Assembly: GCA_030180135.1 (NCBI GenBank)
Contig: CM058233.1
Location: forward strand, 27,003,615 to 27,067,614
Origin: Orychophragmus violaceus
Taxonomy: Eukaryota; Streptophyta; Magnoliopsida; Brassicales; Brassicaceae
DNA: 64,000 bases
Reading direction: 5' to 3'
Position 1 is the stretch's first letter. Every line of letters starts with the position of its first letter. This document shows positions 20,501 through 31,900 of this stretch, piece after piece. The translations under genes were made by a program, and so were the position numbers. Below the pieces are notes generated by a model. It was not told where the DNA came from. It made no database searches and was given only the letters and a program-made list of their open reading frames with translations.

Positions 20501-22550
20501 TCCAAATGTCAAGTCCGTTCTCTCACCATCACATTAACTATCATATTGGAAAAATCAGCATGTAAACGCTTTGCATGTGGTTGTGTAGCTCATCTTAATC
20601 CTAAATTGCTTCTTCATTGATACTTTGACATGCTTTGATGTAATGAGTTCAATTAAACCAAAGCATTCAATAAACAACCAATACATGTAGTACGGAGTAT
20701 AACGTTTACGCGTAGACATCCGTTCCACCGCTGAACATGTATGGGTTTTTGAATAGATCATCACCCAATACTTGTTTGGTTCGTTCTTCCCATAGTTTTC
20801 ATCATGATTACCCGCATCTTCATATCACAACCCATTCACCAAAATTAACATGTAACTGAACCATTATCTGCAAAAATAAACATGTATAAACCACATTAGA
20901 GATCTTATGGGAAAAACCAGACATCTTTGCGATGTCTGATTCTATTAGCTACATTGCCATAATTATTCAAAATTTGATTAAAAATTAATTACCAAACATA
21001 AAAATGTAAAACTCACGCATGAGTAACATATACAACTAACACACATTTATCAAAATTAAAATCAATGAAATTAATCACAAATATACAAAATGTTTTATTA
21101 AAGTTTTTAACATCCGGACTTCCATAGCAGTTTGACAGAAGTTTTACCAGACCTCTATGATAGTTTGAAAAAGAGGGTATTTTTGCAATTGAAATCAAAT
21201 TGGCAATTAGCGGATGCAGTCTGACAGCGAATGCAGTTTGACAGCCATTATACAGCGTTTATAGTCTGCTTTGTAAAATTTTGACATTTTTGTCAGACAA
21301 CTTATGAAGTCTGAGAACAAAAAGGGGTAGTTTTGCCATTGACTTTTAAATTTGATTTTTTATCAGATTTCTCCAAGAAGTCTGATAGTTTTCAGACATC
21401 TACTGTTGTCTGACAAAATTTAAGGGGTATTTTTGGGATTGATCAAGAAAATTTAGGGTTGATTTTTTAGTAACAGACTTATGTTGCTGTCTGAAAAGAT
21501 TTTCAGAAAACGAGGGAAGTCTGATAAAAAACTTCACATATTTGGGGTATTTCCAACGTTGACCAAAATTCGATTTTTCAGATTTCTATAGTCGTCTGAC
21601 AAAAATTTTGCATTTCAAACGTCTAGTGCTATCTGATATTTTTTTCCCTTGTTTTCAGACATATTTAGAAGTCTGACGTTTTTTTCCCTTATTATAGTCA
21701 ACATCTGAAATTTTGGGTTAATTGCTCTTTCCACCATTTTTTATTTTCAGACATTGGATTCGGTCTCACAAAAAGTCAAGATTCAAGTAAATTCACCCAA
21801 ATTTTTTGCCAGACTACATAAGAAGTCTAACTAAAAAATCAAATTTGAATCAACTGCAAAACTACCCTCTTCTTATTTTAACTTCTTTTCGAAGTCTGAT
21901 AATTTTTTTCTCAAAAGAATTTCTCATACTTCAATGGAGGTTTGTCAATTGAATGTCAATTTCAAAACTACCCTCTCATTGACCATCATACTTTATCAGA
22001 CTTCATGAGAAGTCTGAAATCATGAAACAGATCTGAAAATCGACGAACCTTGTAAAACATCACCTAAATCTGGTTTTGAGCTCATTTTCACCTTTGTCAA
22101 ACACTCAAAACGTCTAATTACACCAATACCCAACAAACTCAACATTTTATGTAAGAATAACCAAAACAGCAAGAGATCCAAAATTTTAAAATTTTAAAAA
22201 CGTGAATCAAAGAGTTTTTAGATGAAAATTAGAGAGAAAATAGGAGAATATAAGGTTGTGAACTCTAATATTGAGCTTTAATGGCTCAAAATTGGTTGTG
22301 TGAGGTATTAAGAGTTTAAATTTGGTTGTTAATGGTGGTTGGGTGAACTGGAGAAGATGACAGTTTTGTAATTAAGTTAGATATGAAAGGATTTTTTGTC
22401 TTTTGTAAAAATATCAGACTTCATATGAAGTCTGACGATGACGTTTCCATGAATACCCAGATTATTGGGGTATATATCAGCGAAGGAGAGGGCAGAGAAG
22501 GGAGAGAGTAGTTTTATGTTGACTTCAATTTTCGGGGTAGTTTTGCAATT
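17573..22550. mobile_element. ~5-kb non-coding element with inverted ends and CAGAC-N10-GTCTG dyads
   Basis: The ends look like imperfect inverted repeats: left GATTGCTAAAACTGCCCC (about 17580), right, reverse-complemented, GGCAATTGCAAAACTACCCC (about 22530). Inside, short modules recur in both directions, such as GGGTAGTTTTGCCATTGAC at 21325, a GGGGTATTT-type version at 21424 and 21544, and inverted forms at 21850 and 21965. At least 14 copies of a 20-21-bp inverted motif occur between 17744 and 22434. A pyrimidine-rich leader-like stretch (18940-19050) hints at a lost gene, but no protein is recognised. It may be a non-autonomous derivative of a Mutator/VANDAL-like or other TIR element; I cannot name the family. 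Confidence 0.55.
17744..22434. repeat. dispersed 20-bp dyad CAGAC-N10-GTCTG
   Basis: Sites read directly: 17744-17763, 17770-17789, 19456-19475, 19559-19578, 19885-19904, 19935-19954, 20446-20465, 20918-20938, 21294-21313, 21364-21384, 21393-21412, 21474-21493, 21656-21675, 21810-21829, 21997-22016 and 22415-22434. The best example is CAGACTTCATATGAAGTCTG. Arms CAGAC/GTCTG (sometimes TAGAC/GTCTA) are kept, the inner 10 bp vary, and the span is 20 bp in all but two, which are 21. Constant geometry with a variable middle is what paired protein-contact sites look like, but no binder is known to me. Confidence 0.85.
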
Positions 22551-23127
22551 GCCCCAATAAATTTTGCCATTATTTAGTAGAGTTACAATTTGAAGTAAAT
22601 CTACAAACAAACACATCTACTAACTTGCAGAGATTTACAAAACAAAACCGATTTACTAGTAATAAATATTGACAAATTAACACAAAATAGGGAAGAATAT
22701 TCAATGTTCCCCTCGACCAATATTATTGAATTTCTTTAACATGGTAGTACATATACACGTAATAAATTAATTAGGTAAATCATAATTTAATTTATTATAC
22801 CATCATAACCCCGATAATAATATTTCACACCAACCACTTCATCTTATTTTTTGTTCTACTTGTATCGTTCGACTCATTCCTAAGCAAAAAAAACACTAAA
22901 TCTAAAAATTCAAACACAGTAGATGAAAATTTATCTTTATTATGGTATGTCGATAATTCTAAAAGGAAATGAGCATGTAGGGTTAAGATAATTCAGTAAT
23001 GGATTACCAATGCTTCTCCACATGATCTTCAATGTCATGTTTTTTCGGTGATGAACATGTATGCTTGATTAATAAACGTAATATATGAAAGCACAATCAT
23101 ATATTTCTATATGTGTTTATTATAGGG
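22551..23127. other. gene-free AT-rich interval
   Basis: No coding sequence or structured repeat recognised. Confidence 0.6.
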
Positions 23128-23500
23128 AAAAATGCCAAAACAAATCCTGAACTATTTAGATCTGACCAAAAAATACCCCGACTAAGAAGCTGGCCAAAAC
23201 AAACCCAAACTAATAGTTGACTTCAAAAAAAAAAACCGAACTTACAGTTGACCTTACCAATTTGGAACACCGTTAAAAAAGTTAACAGAAGGATTTGACG
23301 TCGTTAAACCAACCGTTTATGGGTCCGTTAATCAGATACGACGTCGTTTTGAATTGATCCAAAACGATGTCGTTTTGTTTAACAAGAAAATTAAAATCCA
23401 GCACTTAGCTGGGTTCGAACCTGAGACCTATGAGCAGAGTGTATGAGGCATGTAACCACTAAGCCATCTGATAATACGTTGTTTATGATTACAAACAAAT
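23128..23500 (-). repeat. tRNA-like (SINE-type) module in a degraded element
   Basis: On the minus strand around 23462-23405 there is a GATGGCTTAGTGGTTACATG stretch like a polymerase III A box, and ~33 bp later GGTTCGAACCC like a B box. It is not a working tRNA: it does not fold as a complete cloverleaf. To its left (23128-23330) GGGAAAAATGCCAAAACAAA resembles the end of a TIR element, with no matching right end seen. Could be a SINE fragment within a MULE-like remnant. Confidence 0.4.
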
Positions 23501-23639
23501 TATCTTATGTTTTCTTCTTTCCTTATTCATAATAAATCACAAATTGATTTGTAACTTAGAACCCTACAATAAAAATTAATGATATAAAATTTATATATAA
23601 CAAACATATTTACTAATATCTTACAATCATATACCTTAC

Positions 23640-23695
23640 AAAAATAGCCTAGTTCATGAAATATTTTTAAGTTTTTACTGAACTAGGCTATTTTT
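23640..23695. repeat. 17-bp perfect inverted repeat (hairpin)
   Basis: AAAAATAGCCTAGTTCA (23640-23656) and its exact complement TGAACTAGGCTATTTTT (23679-23695) around a 22-bp AT-rich loop. No gene lies next to it, so it is not evidently a terminator. Confidence 0.85.
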
Positions 23696-24093
23696 AGTAA
23701 AACTAGTTTTTATATATTAATATTGTTTTAATTTTTAATATTGATCTAAATTATTATTTTTATTATATTTAGTAGAAATATATATATATAATTCTGTTAA
23801 TAAAAAAAATTAAAAAATTAGATAATTTTTACCATTTTTAATATTTAGGGTTTCAAAACAATGCCACAATACCATGCAATTCCTTTCATAAAATTAATAA
23901 CCATGCCAATGAAGGATATTGGAAGTATATCCAAAACTCGTTGTAATTTATAATTCAGTTGAACCGAGAAACAAAATTACTCTGAAAAATATTCTTTTGG
24001 ACGAGCAAACTAAGATATCAAATTGTTGCATGGTTTTTGATGATGAATTTTATGATTTTGTTGGCATCCACGCCATACTAGAGTGCCCAATCT
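23696..24093. other. gene-free interval
   Basis: Very AT-rich at first. An open stretch at 23919-24122 gives about 60 codons, interrupted by the SINE, but I recognise no protein. Confidence 0.5.
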
Positions 24094-24106
24094 CACCTAA
24101 ATACAT

Positions 24107-24352
24107 TTTTTTTTTGGATTAACCTGGGAGTATCCCAAGCCTATGGAGGAGCTCAGACTAATCCCCAAGGAGAGGTGCAGCCCATGGATAGACCCTCTCT
24201 CCGGGTATTCAAATGGGCCGAAAGCAATGGGCCCATATCCATGTAGGTGTCCTAAACAAATGTGACTTAGTTTCGCATGGCAGGAGGATCGAACCCGGAA
24301 CGTGGTAACGTCCAAGGCCCGTCCCCAACCACTTGACCACAAGAGTCAGGAC
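24107..24352 (-). mobile_element. SINE retroposon with 14-bp target duplication
   Basis: About 245 bp on the minus strand. The 5' end (24352) begins GGTCCTGACTCTTGTGGTC, with an A-box-like TGGTCAAGTGGTT and, ~40 bp on, a B-box GGGTTCGATCC, the internal polymerase III promoter of tRNA-derived SINEs. The 3' end is a run of A (poly-T at 24106-24115 on the plus strand). Both sides carry CACCTAAATACATT (24094-24107 overlapping the tail, and 24353-24366). This is a textbook structure from LINE-mediated retroposition. The family name is not known to me. Confidence 0.88.
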
Positions 24353-24419
24353 CACCTAAATACATTATTGATATATTTTCTCTTATATATGCATTTATAA
24401 TTTTCTTATGAAAAAATTA

Positions 24420-25620
24420 TAACCTTTGTTGGATATAATTACAGTTTTGTATCTTTCTAAAAGTGTTTGCAATTTTGTATCTTTTTTTGTAGGTCCAAGG
24501 GTCAAAAAGACAGATGTACCCCTATAGATGAGAATAGTGCCTTAAAAGTCACGGATAGATGTCACACGCCACAGTTCCATTACGGATATATGTCACACGC
24601 CACAGTTTTCCTAACTATCCTTCCCTCTTTTCTTGGATGGACACAGATAGGTGTCATACACCTCACTTCACATAAATCATGGATAGTTTTTTTTAAAAGA
24701 TAATACTCCAATAAATTATATGTGAAGATAGATACTAAGTAGGTAAAAAATCATGGATACATTTATGTCCGTCCATATGTGGAAGGTATTAGCATTGTCA
24801 AGTTTGGTTATCCATGAAGAGCGTCCGACAAGATATTATTGGTCTTTAGTTTTGTTTTTGAAGATAATACTACAATAAATTATATGTGAAGATAGATACT
24901 AAGTAGGTAACAAACCATAGATACATGTATGTCCGTCCATATGTGCAAGGTATTAGCATTGTCAAGTTTGGTTATCCATGAGGAGCGTTCAACAAGATGT
25001 TATTGGTCTTTAGTTTTGTTTTCGAAGATAATACTCCAATGAATTATATGTGTAGATAGATACTAATTAGGTAACAAACCATAGATACATGTATGTCCGT
25101 CCATATGTGGAAGATATTAGCATAGTCAAGTTTGGCTATCCATGAGAAGCGTCCAGCACGTGAGATGATCGTGGAGTATCCACGAATGACTGAGATTGTG
25201 GACACCTACTCTAAACTATCCATTCGAAACTTCCGTAATAAGTCCGATTTTGATTTTTTTTTGAATTCCGGTACATCGGCCGATTTTATCTCCATTCAGC
25301 CGGTTTATATTGCCGGAAACCTCTCCTCCGACAATCTATCAACATTCAAAAAGGAGGGGGTGAAATTAATATAAAGTAAGAAAGAGAGAGGGGGGAAAGA
25401 AAAAGAAAAAAAATAAAAATAAAAATGAAGGATAGTTAGGAAAGAGTGGAAAATTATCCGTCCAGATAGTTAGTCGCGGATAGGTTATCGGGGGATAGGG
25501 GCAAAACTGTCTTTATTCCGATGAGACCTACAAAAAAAGATACAAGATTACAAGTGGTTTTAGAAAGATACAAAAGTGTAATAAAAAAGTTGAAAAAATA
25601 CAAACCATGGAATAAACCCT
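24420..25620. mobile_element. non-autonomous TIR element, ~1.2 kb
   Basis: Left end (24437-24525) and reverse-complemented right end (25497-25590) share about 80% identity over ~90 bp, both with TTTTGTATCTTTCTAAAA and TTGTATCTTTTTTTGTAGG. The inside has no transposase. It holds a tandem repeat (24698-25150) and an arm (25190-25350) that recurs inverted at about 26130-26290 in the neighbouring element. Confidence 0.65.
24698..25150 (+). repeat. tandem repeat, 163-164-bp unit, ~2.75 copies
   Basis: Units start at 24698, 24861 and 25025 with AAGATAATACTCCAAT-type sequence and run through GTCCGTCCATATGTG and TTGGTTATCCATGA. The third copy is cut by sequence of the surrounding element. Confidence 0.88.
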
Positions 25621-25930
25621 ACTCCTCCCCCATTTTTATACACACAATAATAAGTTAAGAAAACAATAAAAACTTCTCATCTCTTTCTTAACTCACATGT
25701 CTCTCTCTTCCCTTATATCAAAGACTTCTTCTCTGTCATATAAAAATAATAATATAATATATAAACATACACATATATATATTAATATATATCACATAGC
25801 TCACAAATCAAAATAATATAATATATAAAGTAATTTGCAACAGTAATGTTGCATTATCGAAGGAATATTCTCGTCGTTTTTATTTTTATTGCTAAATGAT
25901 TCACTACAACGGTTAAACGAATTGAAGGCC
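25621..25930. other. gene-free AT-rich spacer
   Basis: AT-rich stretch between two related TIR elements, with TATATA-rich simple sequence at 25740-25830. No gene seen. Confidence 0.55.
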
Positions 25931-25944
25931 ATCCTACTTGGGAT

Positions 25945-27040
25945 TAATTACACCCAATATATCTTTTTAAAACATTAGAAAGTCTATTTTACCCTTAGAA
26001 GCATGAAATGGCCGTGGATGGATAGTTTTTCTACGCCTCTCCCTTCTATCCATTCGTTATTTTTTTCTCTTTTTTTCTCCTTCCACTCTCTTTCCTACTT
26101 TATCTTTATTTTGACCCCCATTCTTTTAACGGTTGATATGGTGCAATAGGTGAGGTTTACGGCCATATAGACCATAGGAATGGAGATAAAATCAGCCGAT
26201 CTACCGAAATTCAAAAAAAATCGGACTTGATAGGGAAATTGCGAACGGAAAGTTTAGACTAGATGTCCACAATATCTGGTATTCGTGGATACTAATAAGT
26301 GTGGACCATATCTGGTATTCGTGGATACTACTATGTGTGGACCACTATCCATCCAACTTCGTGGATAATACTACGTGTGGACCACTATCCATCCAAAAAC
26401 AACATTTGTGATTAGCTACTTCTTATCCATGGTAAGCGTCTTGTATGCGATGTGATCATGGTAGTGTCCATGAATAGTCGATTTTGTGGACACCTAGCCT
26501 GCGAATGGATAGTTTAGACTAGATGTCCACAATATCTCCTATTCGTGGATACTACCACGTGTGGACCACTATCTATCCACCTGGCAGTGTCCACAAATAG
26601 CAGATATTGTGGACACTTAGCCTAGACTGTCCACTTGCAACTTTCGTATTAAGTCCGATTTTTTTTTTGGAATTCCGGTAAATCGACCGGTTCTAACTCC
26701 ATTACGGCGGTCTATATGACCGGAAACCTCACCTATTGCATCATATCCACCGTTTAAAAAATGTTGGATGAAAGAAATATAAAAGTAAGAAAGAGAATGA
26801 AGGGGGAAAGAAAAGAAAGAATAATAATAAAAATAGATAGTTTTCATGGGACGCGACACCTATCCATCAAGAGTGTGCATTGATCTTTTTCACTTTTTCC
26901 CTATCTGTGAAGGATAAAATGGTCTTTTTAATGGCGCAACCTACAAAAAAATATATAAATAAATGCAAAACCTTTTAAAAAATACAAGAATGCAATGAAA
27001 AAGATAAAAAGATATACCCAATGCGATACACCCACTTGTC
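25945..27040. mobile_element. second related non-autonomous TIR element
   Basis: Shares modules with the 24420-25620 element in inverted order, including the AATTCCGGTA and TAAGTCCGATTTT segments, and ends near 26930-27035 in sequence like the same TIR (reverse complement has ATTTTTTTGTAGGTTG). Contains repeated GTGTGGACCACTATCCATCC and GTGGACACTTAGCC phrases (26270-26620). No transposase is present. Confidence 0.55.
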
Positions 27041-27440
27041 CAACTATATTTAACAGTATTTACGAGATCCTGCCGCATTGGAAAAAGACTTAGCTGATGT
27101 GGAGATCATTGGGAAAAGGAGTATATGGAGAATGTTTTGGACATAAATAAAAAAAAATTTAGCAAAAATGTTAAATGAATAGTAATTTTATTATAAAAAT
27201 AATTATAAGTTAAATGATCATACAAATTTAAAAACAAATCTATATTTTCAAAATCAGTCACAAATGTTAGTTTGATTTTTTATAGTTTTAAATTTTATTA
27301 ATTGTTATATTTATTTTCTAAACAATTATATCGGTTAAATTTTTGACCTAAAATTGGTGGAATCAATTTCATTGAAAATTAGCTGAAAATTAAATGATAG
27401 AAACTCTGCTTCCCAAATTTTGATCAGGTTCACTACATTT
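27041..27440. other. gene-free AT-rich interval
   Basis: No coding sequence or repeat recognised. Confidence 0.55.
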
Positions 27441-27856
27441 ATGTCTAAAACTTCAACACTATTCAATATATGCACTTAAATTATGAAGAAATAACATATT
27501 ATACTGGGTCCATAATTTCCATGATGAGGGGCCGTTTGCTATCCTGCGATCTGCCCACCAGAGATGGCTTCTTATAGTTTCTTTTTTTAGTTTACTTTGT
27601 GTCTGTTCTTCATGTGCAATTTGGCGCAGAGCCTTTTGCTGGATTAGTGGCAGGACTCTGGCATATGGTGGTGGCTGATGTGTCTTGATGGTGGTTTTGT
27701 TTGTCGATGCAATTTGTGTCCTGGATCTAAGAAGAAGTGGTCCGGTGACTCGTCTTCCCGTGTCGGTTTTCATGATTTCTTCCTTGGGTACACCGATGTT
27801 GGGGGTTTCTTAGTCTCTTCCATAACCGGTATTTTGGCTTGCGGGTCTACTTTGGT

Positions 27857-28390
27857 GTGGCGGTGTTAAGTGGTCTCGAGATGGTAAGCTTCAACGGGCT
27901 GCTTCTCTCTCTTTCTAGTCGGCTTTGTAACGGAGGCAGATTGGGGAGGCTGGTTTCGCAGTGGGGTTGAGGACCGAGTATATCATTGGTGGCTTTGGGA
28001 ACCTTTTGTCTCTTTGCTTGGTGGCGGTGTTAAGTGTTCTCGAGATGGTAAGCTTCAATGGGATGATTTCTCTCTCTTTCGAGTCGGATTTGTAACGGAG
28101 GCAGATTGGGGAGGTTGGATTCGCAGTGTGGTTGTGGACCGAGTATATCATTGGTGGCTTTTGGATCCTTTTGTCTGTTTGCTTGGACATCACCAGTGTG
28201 GTGGTGTGGCGGTGTTAAGTGGTCTTGAGATGGTAAGCTTCAATGGGCTGCTTTCTCTCTCTTTCGAGTCGGCTTTGTAACGGAGGCAGATTGGTGAGGT
28301 TGGCTTTGTAGTGGGGTTGTGGACTGAGTATATCATTGGTGGCTTTAAGATCATTTTGTCTTTTTTTCTTGGACATCACCAGTGTTTTGG
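27857..28390 (+). repeat. tandem repeat, ~164-185-bp unit, ~3 copies
   Basis: Units begin with GTGGCGGTGTTAAGTG at 27857, 28021 and 28206, each continuing through GAGATGGTAAGCTTCAA, GTAACGGAGGCAGATTG and GAGTATATCATTGGTGGC. The second unit is longer by an insertion that includes GGACATCACCAGTG. Confidence 0.85.
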
Positions 28391-28452
28391 TGAACCGAAA
28401 AATTGGGGTGGATTTTGGTGTTTCTATGTCGCTTCTAATTAGACTTAGCCTC

Positions 28453-28801
28453 TATTGATCATGTATGTTTCAATAATGTGAAGTCTGCTTCACAAGTCTG
28501 CTTCTCAAGTCTGCTCACAAGTCTGCTTCACAAGTCTGCTTCACAAGTCTGCTCACAAGTCTGCTCACAAGTCTGCTTCACAAGTCTGCTATGTTCATTT
28601 CGGACCAAAATGACAAAATGTCTAATTTGTCCTCTATCTAATTAGGTTTAGGGTTATTCTTGTGTACCCATCCTATATAACTTGTGTAGCCACCAAATAT
28701 CAAAAGTTAAGTCATTTTTGTGACTATTCTCTCTTCTTCTCTTGAGCAAACAATTCTCCCATTTGTGAACCTTTAAGCTTAAATCTTTCTTAAAACTATC
28801 A
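28453..28801 (+). repeat. copia-4 5' LTR with short tandem repeats
   Basis: Ends in AAACTATCA before the primer site. Positions ~28480-28590 are an array of CACAAGTCTGCTT and CACAAGTCTGCT units. A TATA-like CCTATATAAC at about 28670 lies where an LTR promoter is expected. Confidence 0.85.
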
Positions 28802-28813
28802 TGGTATCAGAGC
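28802..28813 (+). promoter_or_regulatory. copia-4 tRNA-iMet primer-binding site
   Basis: TGGTATCAGAGC directly after the 5' LTR, complementary to initiator tRNA-Met. Confidence 0.92.
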
Positions 28814-28946
28814 AATAGAGTTATTGTTCTTTGATTCTCTCTATTCTCTTATTGATTCTACTCATTCTTAGTTCTAAATCTGGGTTTTTCTCTTCATTTC
28901 TGCTCTTCCAATTGTTTCTGTTTTCTGAAACCTTCAAGCTTCATCA

Positions 28947-31900
28947 ATGGAAGACACTGTCCAAGTAAACTCAAGCCTCAAGCCTACTGTCATTCCTGTG
29001 GTTCTCAAGGGTTTAAACTGCAGGATATGGCAGAGAACAACCAAGACCGCAATCTGTGGCAGAGGACTTTGGGAGCACATTCTTGAGGACAAGACACCGC
29101 CTGATGAAGATCCAAAGGAGAAGAAAGATGAGGCAACAAAGAAGGAGGAGGCAAGGTGGTTTCAAGAAGACCAATCAGTTCTGGGTTTTCTTCAAAACTC
29201 ACTAGATCCATCCATCCTTGAAGCTTACTCCCATTGCGAAACTGCTAAATCACTTTGGGACACTCTGAAGAAGGTGTATGGTGATGTCTCTAACCTCAGC
29301 CGTGTGTATGAAGTGAAGAAGACAATCAGTGACCTTCACCAAGAGGATGGTGAGTTCACCAAGTATCTTGGGAAGTTCTCATCTGCTTGGTCTGAGCTTG
29401 ACATGTTAAGGCCAAGCACCATGGACCCAAAGGTTCTTAATGAAAGGAAGGAGCAAGACAAGATCTTTGGACTCCTCCTCAATCTGAATCCGGTCTACAA
29501 TGATGTTATCAAGTCCATTCTAAGGGAAACTACTCTTCCTGACTTTGAAGAAGTGTGCTCAAGGATCCAAAAGGAACAAGGGAACATTGGGCTGTTTGGA
29601 GGAAAGGGGGAGCTTGTCACCGCCAACAAGAGTGTGTTCAAGCATGAGGACAAAAGCGTGTTCAAGCAAGAGGACAGGAAGCACATCTCCTGTGATCATT
29701 GCAAGAGGAAGGGACATGCCAAGGAAAAATGCTGGATCCTCCATCCACACCTCAAGCCATCCAAGTTCAGGGATTCAAAAGCCAACATCTCTCAAGAAGT
29801 GGCTGAGCAGGCGACTTCATCTACTCAAGGAGGAGAGCTTGCCTTGTTCACTAACACTGAGTATGTGAGGAGAAGTGATCTGGAGGATCTCATCAAGGCT
29901 TATGCCTCTAAACTCTCTGGTATCACACTTTTGTCTCATAAATTGCTTGCTCAATCTGATCATAAAATGGTAGTAGACTCAGGAGCTTCTCACCATATGA
30001 TTAGTGACGCTAAGTGGATAAAAGATATTAAACCGGCTCTAGGTAGAGTAACTATTGCTGATGGTCAAAGTATTCTCATTGTAGGAACAGGAAAGTTAAG
30101 ATTCTTTAACAAGGATAGTGATGCTTTCTTTGTGCCTAAGTTTAAATCTAATCTTCTGTCTGTGAAAAGGATTACAAATGATCTGAATTGCAATGTTATA
30201 TTTGGGCCTAATGAAGTTTGCTTTCAGGATATTAAGAATGGCAAGGTACTTGGAAGAGGTGGAACACAAGATGAGCTTTACCTCCTTGAAAACACTTCTC
30301 CAAGCAATTCGGATTCCTTAGCTTTCAATTCCTGTTTTTCTGTTAATCAAAATGTTTTGTGGCATGCTAGACTTGGACATCCTCATGCTCGTGCTCTCAG
30401 TTTAATGTTGCCTAATGCTAACTTTGATCATTCAACTTGTGAAGCTTGCATCCTTGGCAAACATTGTAGAACTATATTTCCTAAATCTACTACTATCTAT
30501 GAAAACTGCTTTGATCAAGTGCATTCTGATGTTTGGACTTCACCATGTCTGTCCAGAGATAGGAACAAATATTTTGTGACATTTATAGATGAAAAATAAA
30601 AGTATACTTGGGTCACCTTGCTTCCATCTAAAGATAGAGTTTATGAAGCATTCATTCATTTTCAGAATTACATTACTAATCAGTTTAATGCCAAGATCAA
30701 AGTGTTTAGATCAGATAATGGAGGAGAGTATACAAGTCAAAGATTCAAAGCAAATCTGAACAAACATGGAATCCTACATCAAACAAGCTGTCCACATACA
30801 CCCCAACAAAATGGAGTGGCTGAGAGAAAGAACAGACATCTTATGGAGGTGGCTAGATCCATGATGTTCCATGCCAATGTGCCTAAAAGCTTTTGGGGAG
30901 ATGCAGTCTTGGAAGCTTGCTACCTCATTAATAGGATTCCAACCAAAGTTCTACAAGACATCTCACCATTTGAGGTATTAAACAAAACTAAACCCTTTAT
31001 TGAACACTTACGTGTGTTTGGGTGTGTGTGTTTTGTCCATATCTCAGGTGATCAAAGAAACAAGCTAGAGGCTAAGAGCATCAAGTGCATGTTCCTTGGA
31101 TATTCAACTACTCAAAAGGGATACAAATGCTATGATCCAATCAACAACCGCACATATGTGTCAAGAGATGTTAAATTCATTGAGGGGCAGGGGTACTATG
31201 AGAAAAGGGATTGGGAAGGACTGAAGGATCTTTCAAGATCACCGTCTGACCTTGCTACAAGTCTGAGGTTTCTCTTGAATCATTTGGGAAATGGCCCTCA
31301 TAAAGTACCAAGACAAGGGGAAACAGAAACAGGAAGGCATCAAGAAGAGTTGCAAGAAGAAGAACCAGTGACAGCTAATCAAGAACCCACTCAAACTCAA
31401 GAGGAAGTTCTACCTCAGAATCAAGATCAAGACAACTTGAATATGAATGATGAGGAGATTATTCATCATGAAGAAGAAGAGATGGGTGTAGAGGAAGTTG
31501 CTCAACCGGTCCAACAACTCAGAAGAAGCACTAGAGAAAAGACGGATCTATCAAGCTACATCAACAAGAAGTTCTACTTCAACAATCAGGCTGTTGCTCA
31601 TCCCAACCAGTCCATGTGTTCTATTGACTTGTTGCCATCAAGTCATTGCGCTTTTCTTGGGAAGATAGAGATGAATCATGTTCCTAAAACTTATGAAGAG
31701 GCTAAAGACACCAAGGAGTGGATGGATGCTGTGATTGATGAGAAGGGATCTATGGAAAAGAATCACACTTGGAATGTAGAGAAGCTGCTAAAGGGAAAAA
31801 AGACTGTCAGCTCAAAATGGGTCTTCACAATCAAGTATAAGAGCAATGGAAACATTGAGAGGTACAAGGCAAAGTTGGTTGCAAGAGGGTTCACACAAAC

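Noticed and set aside
23405..23462. Possible tRNA gene on the minus strand
   Set aside because: A and B boxes are present but there is no complete cloverleaf or acceptor stem, so it is a SINE-like or tRNA-derived fragment.
28456..28460. Copia-4 LTR starting at the usual TG (TGATCATG)
   Set aside because: With that start the flanking 5-mers do not match; moving 3 bp left gives GCCTC on both sides.
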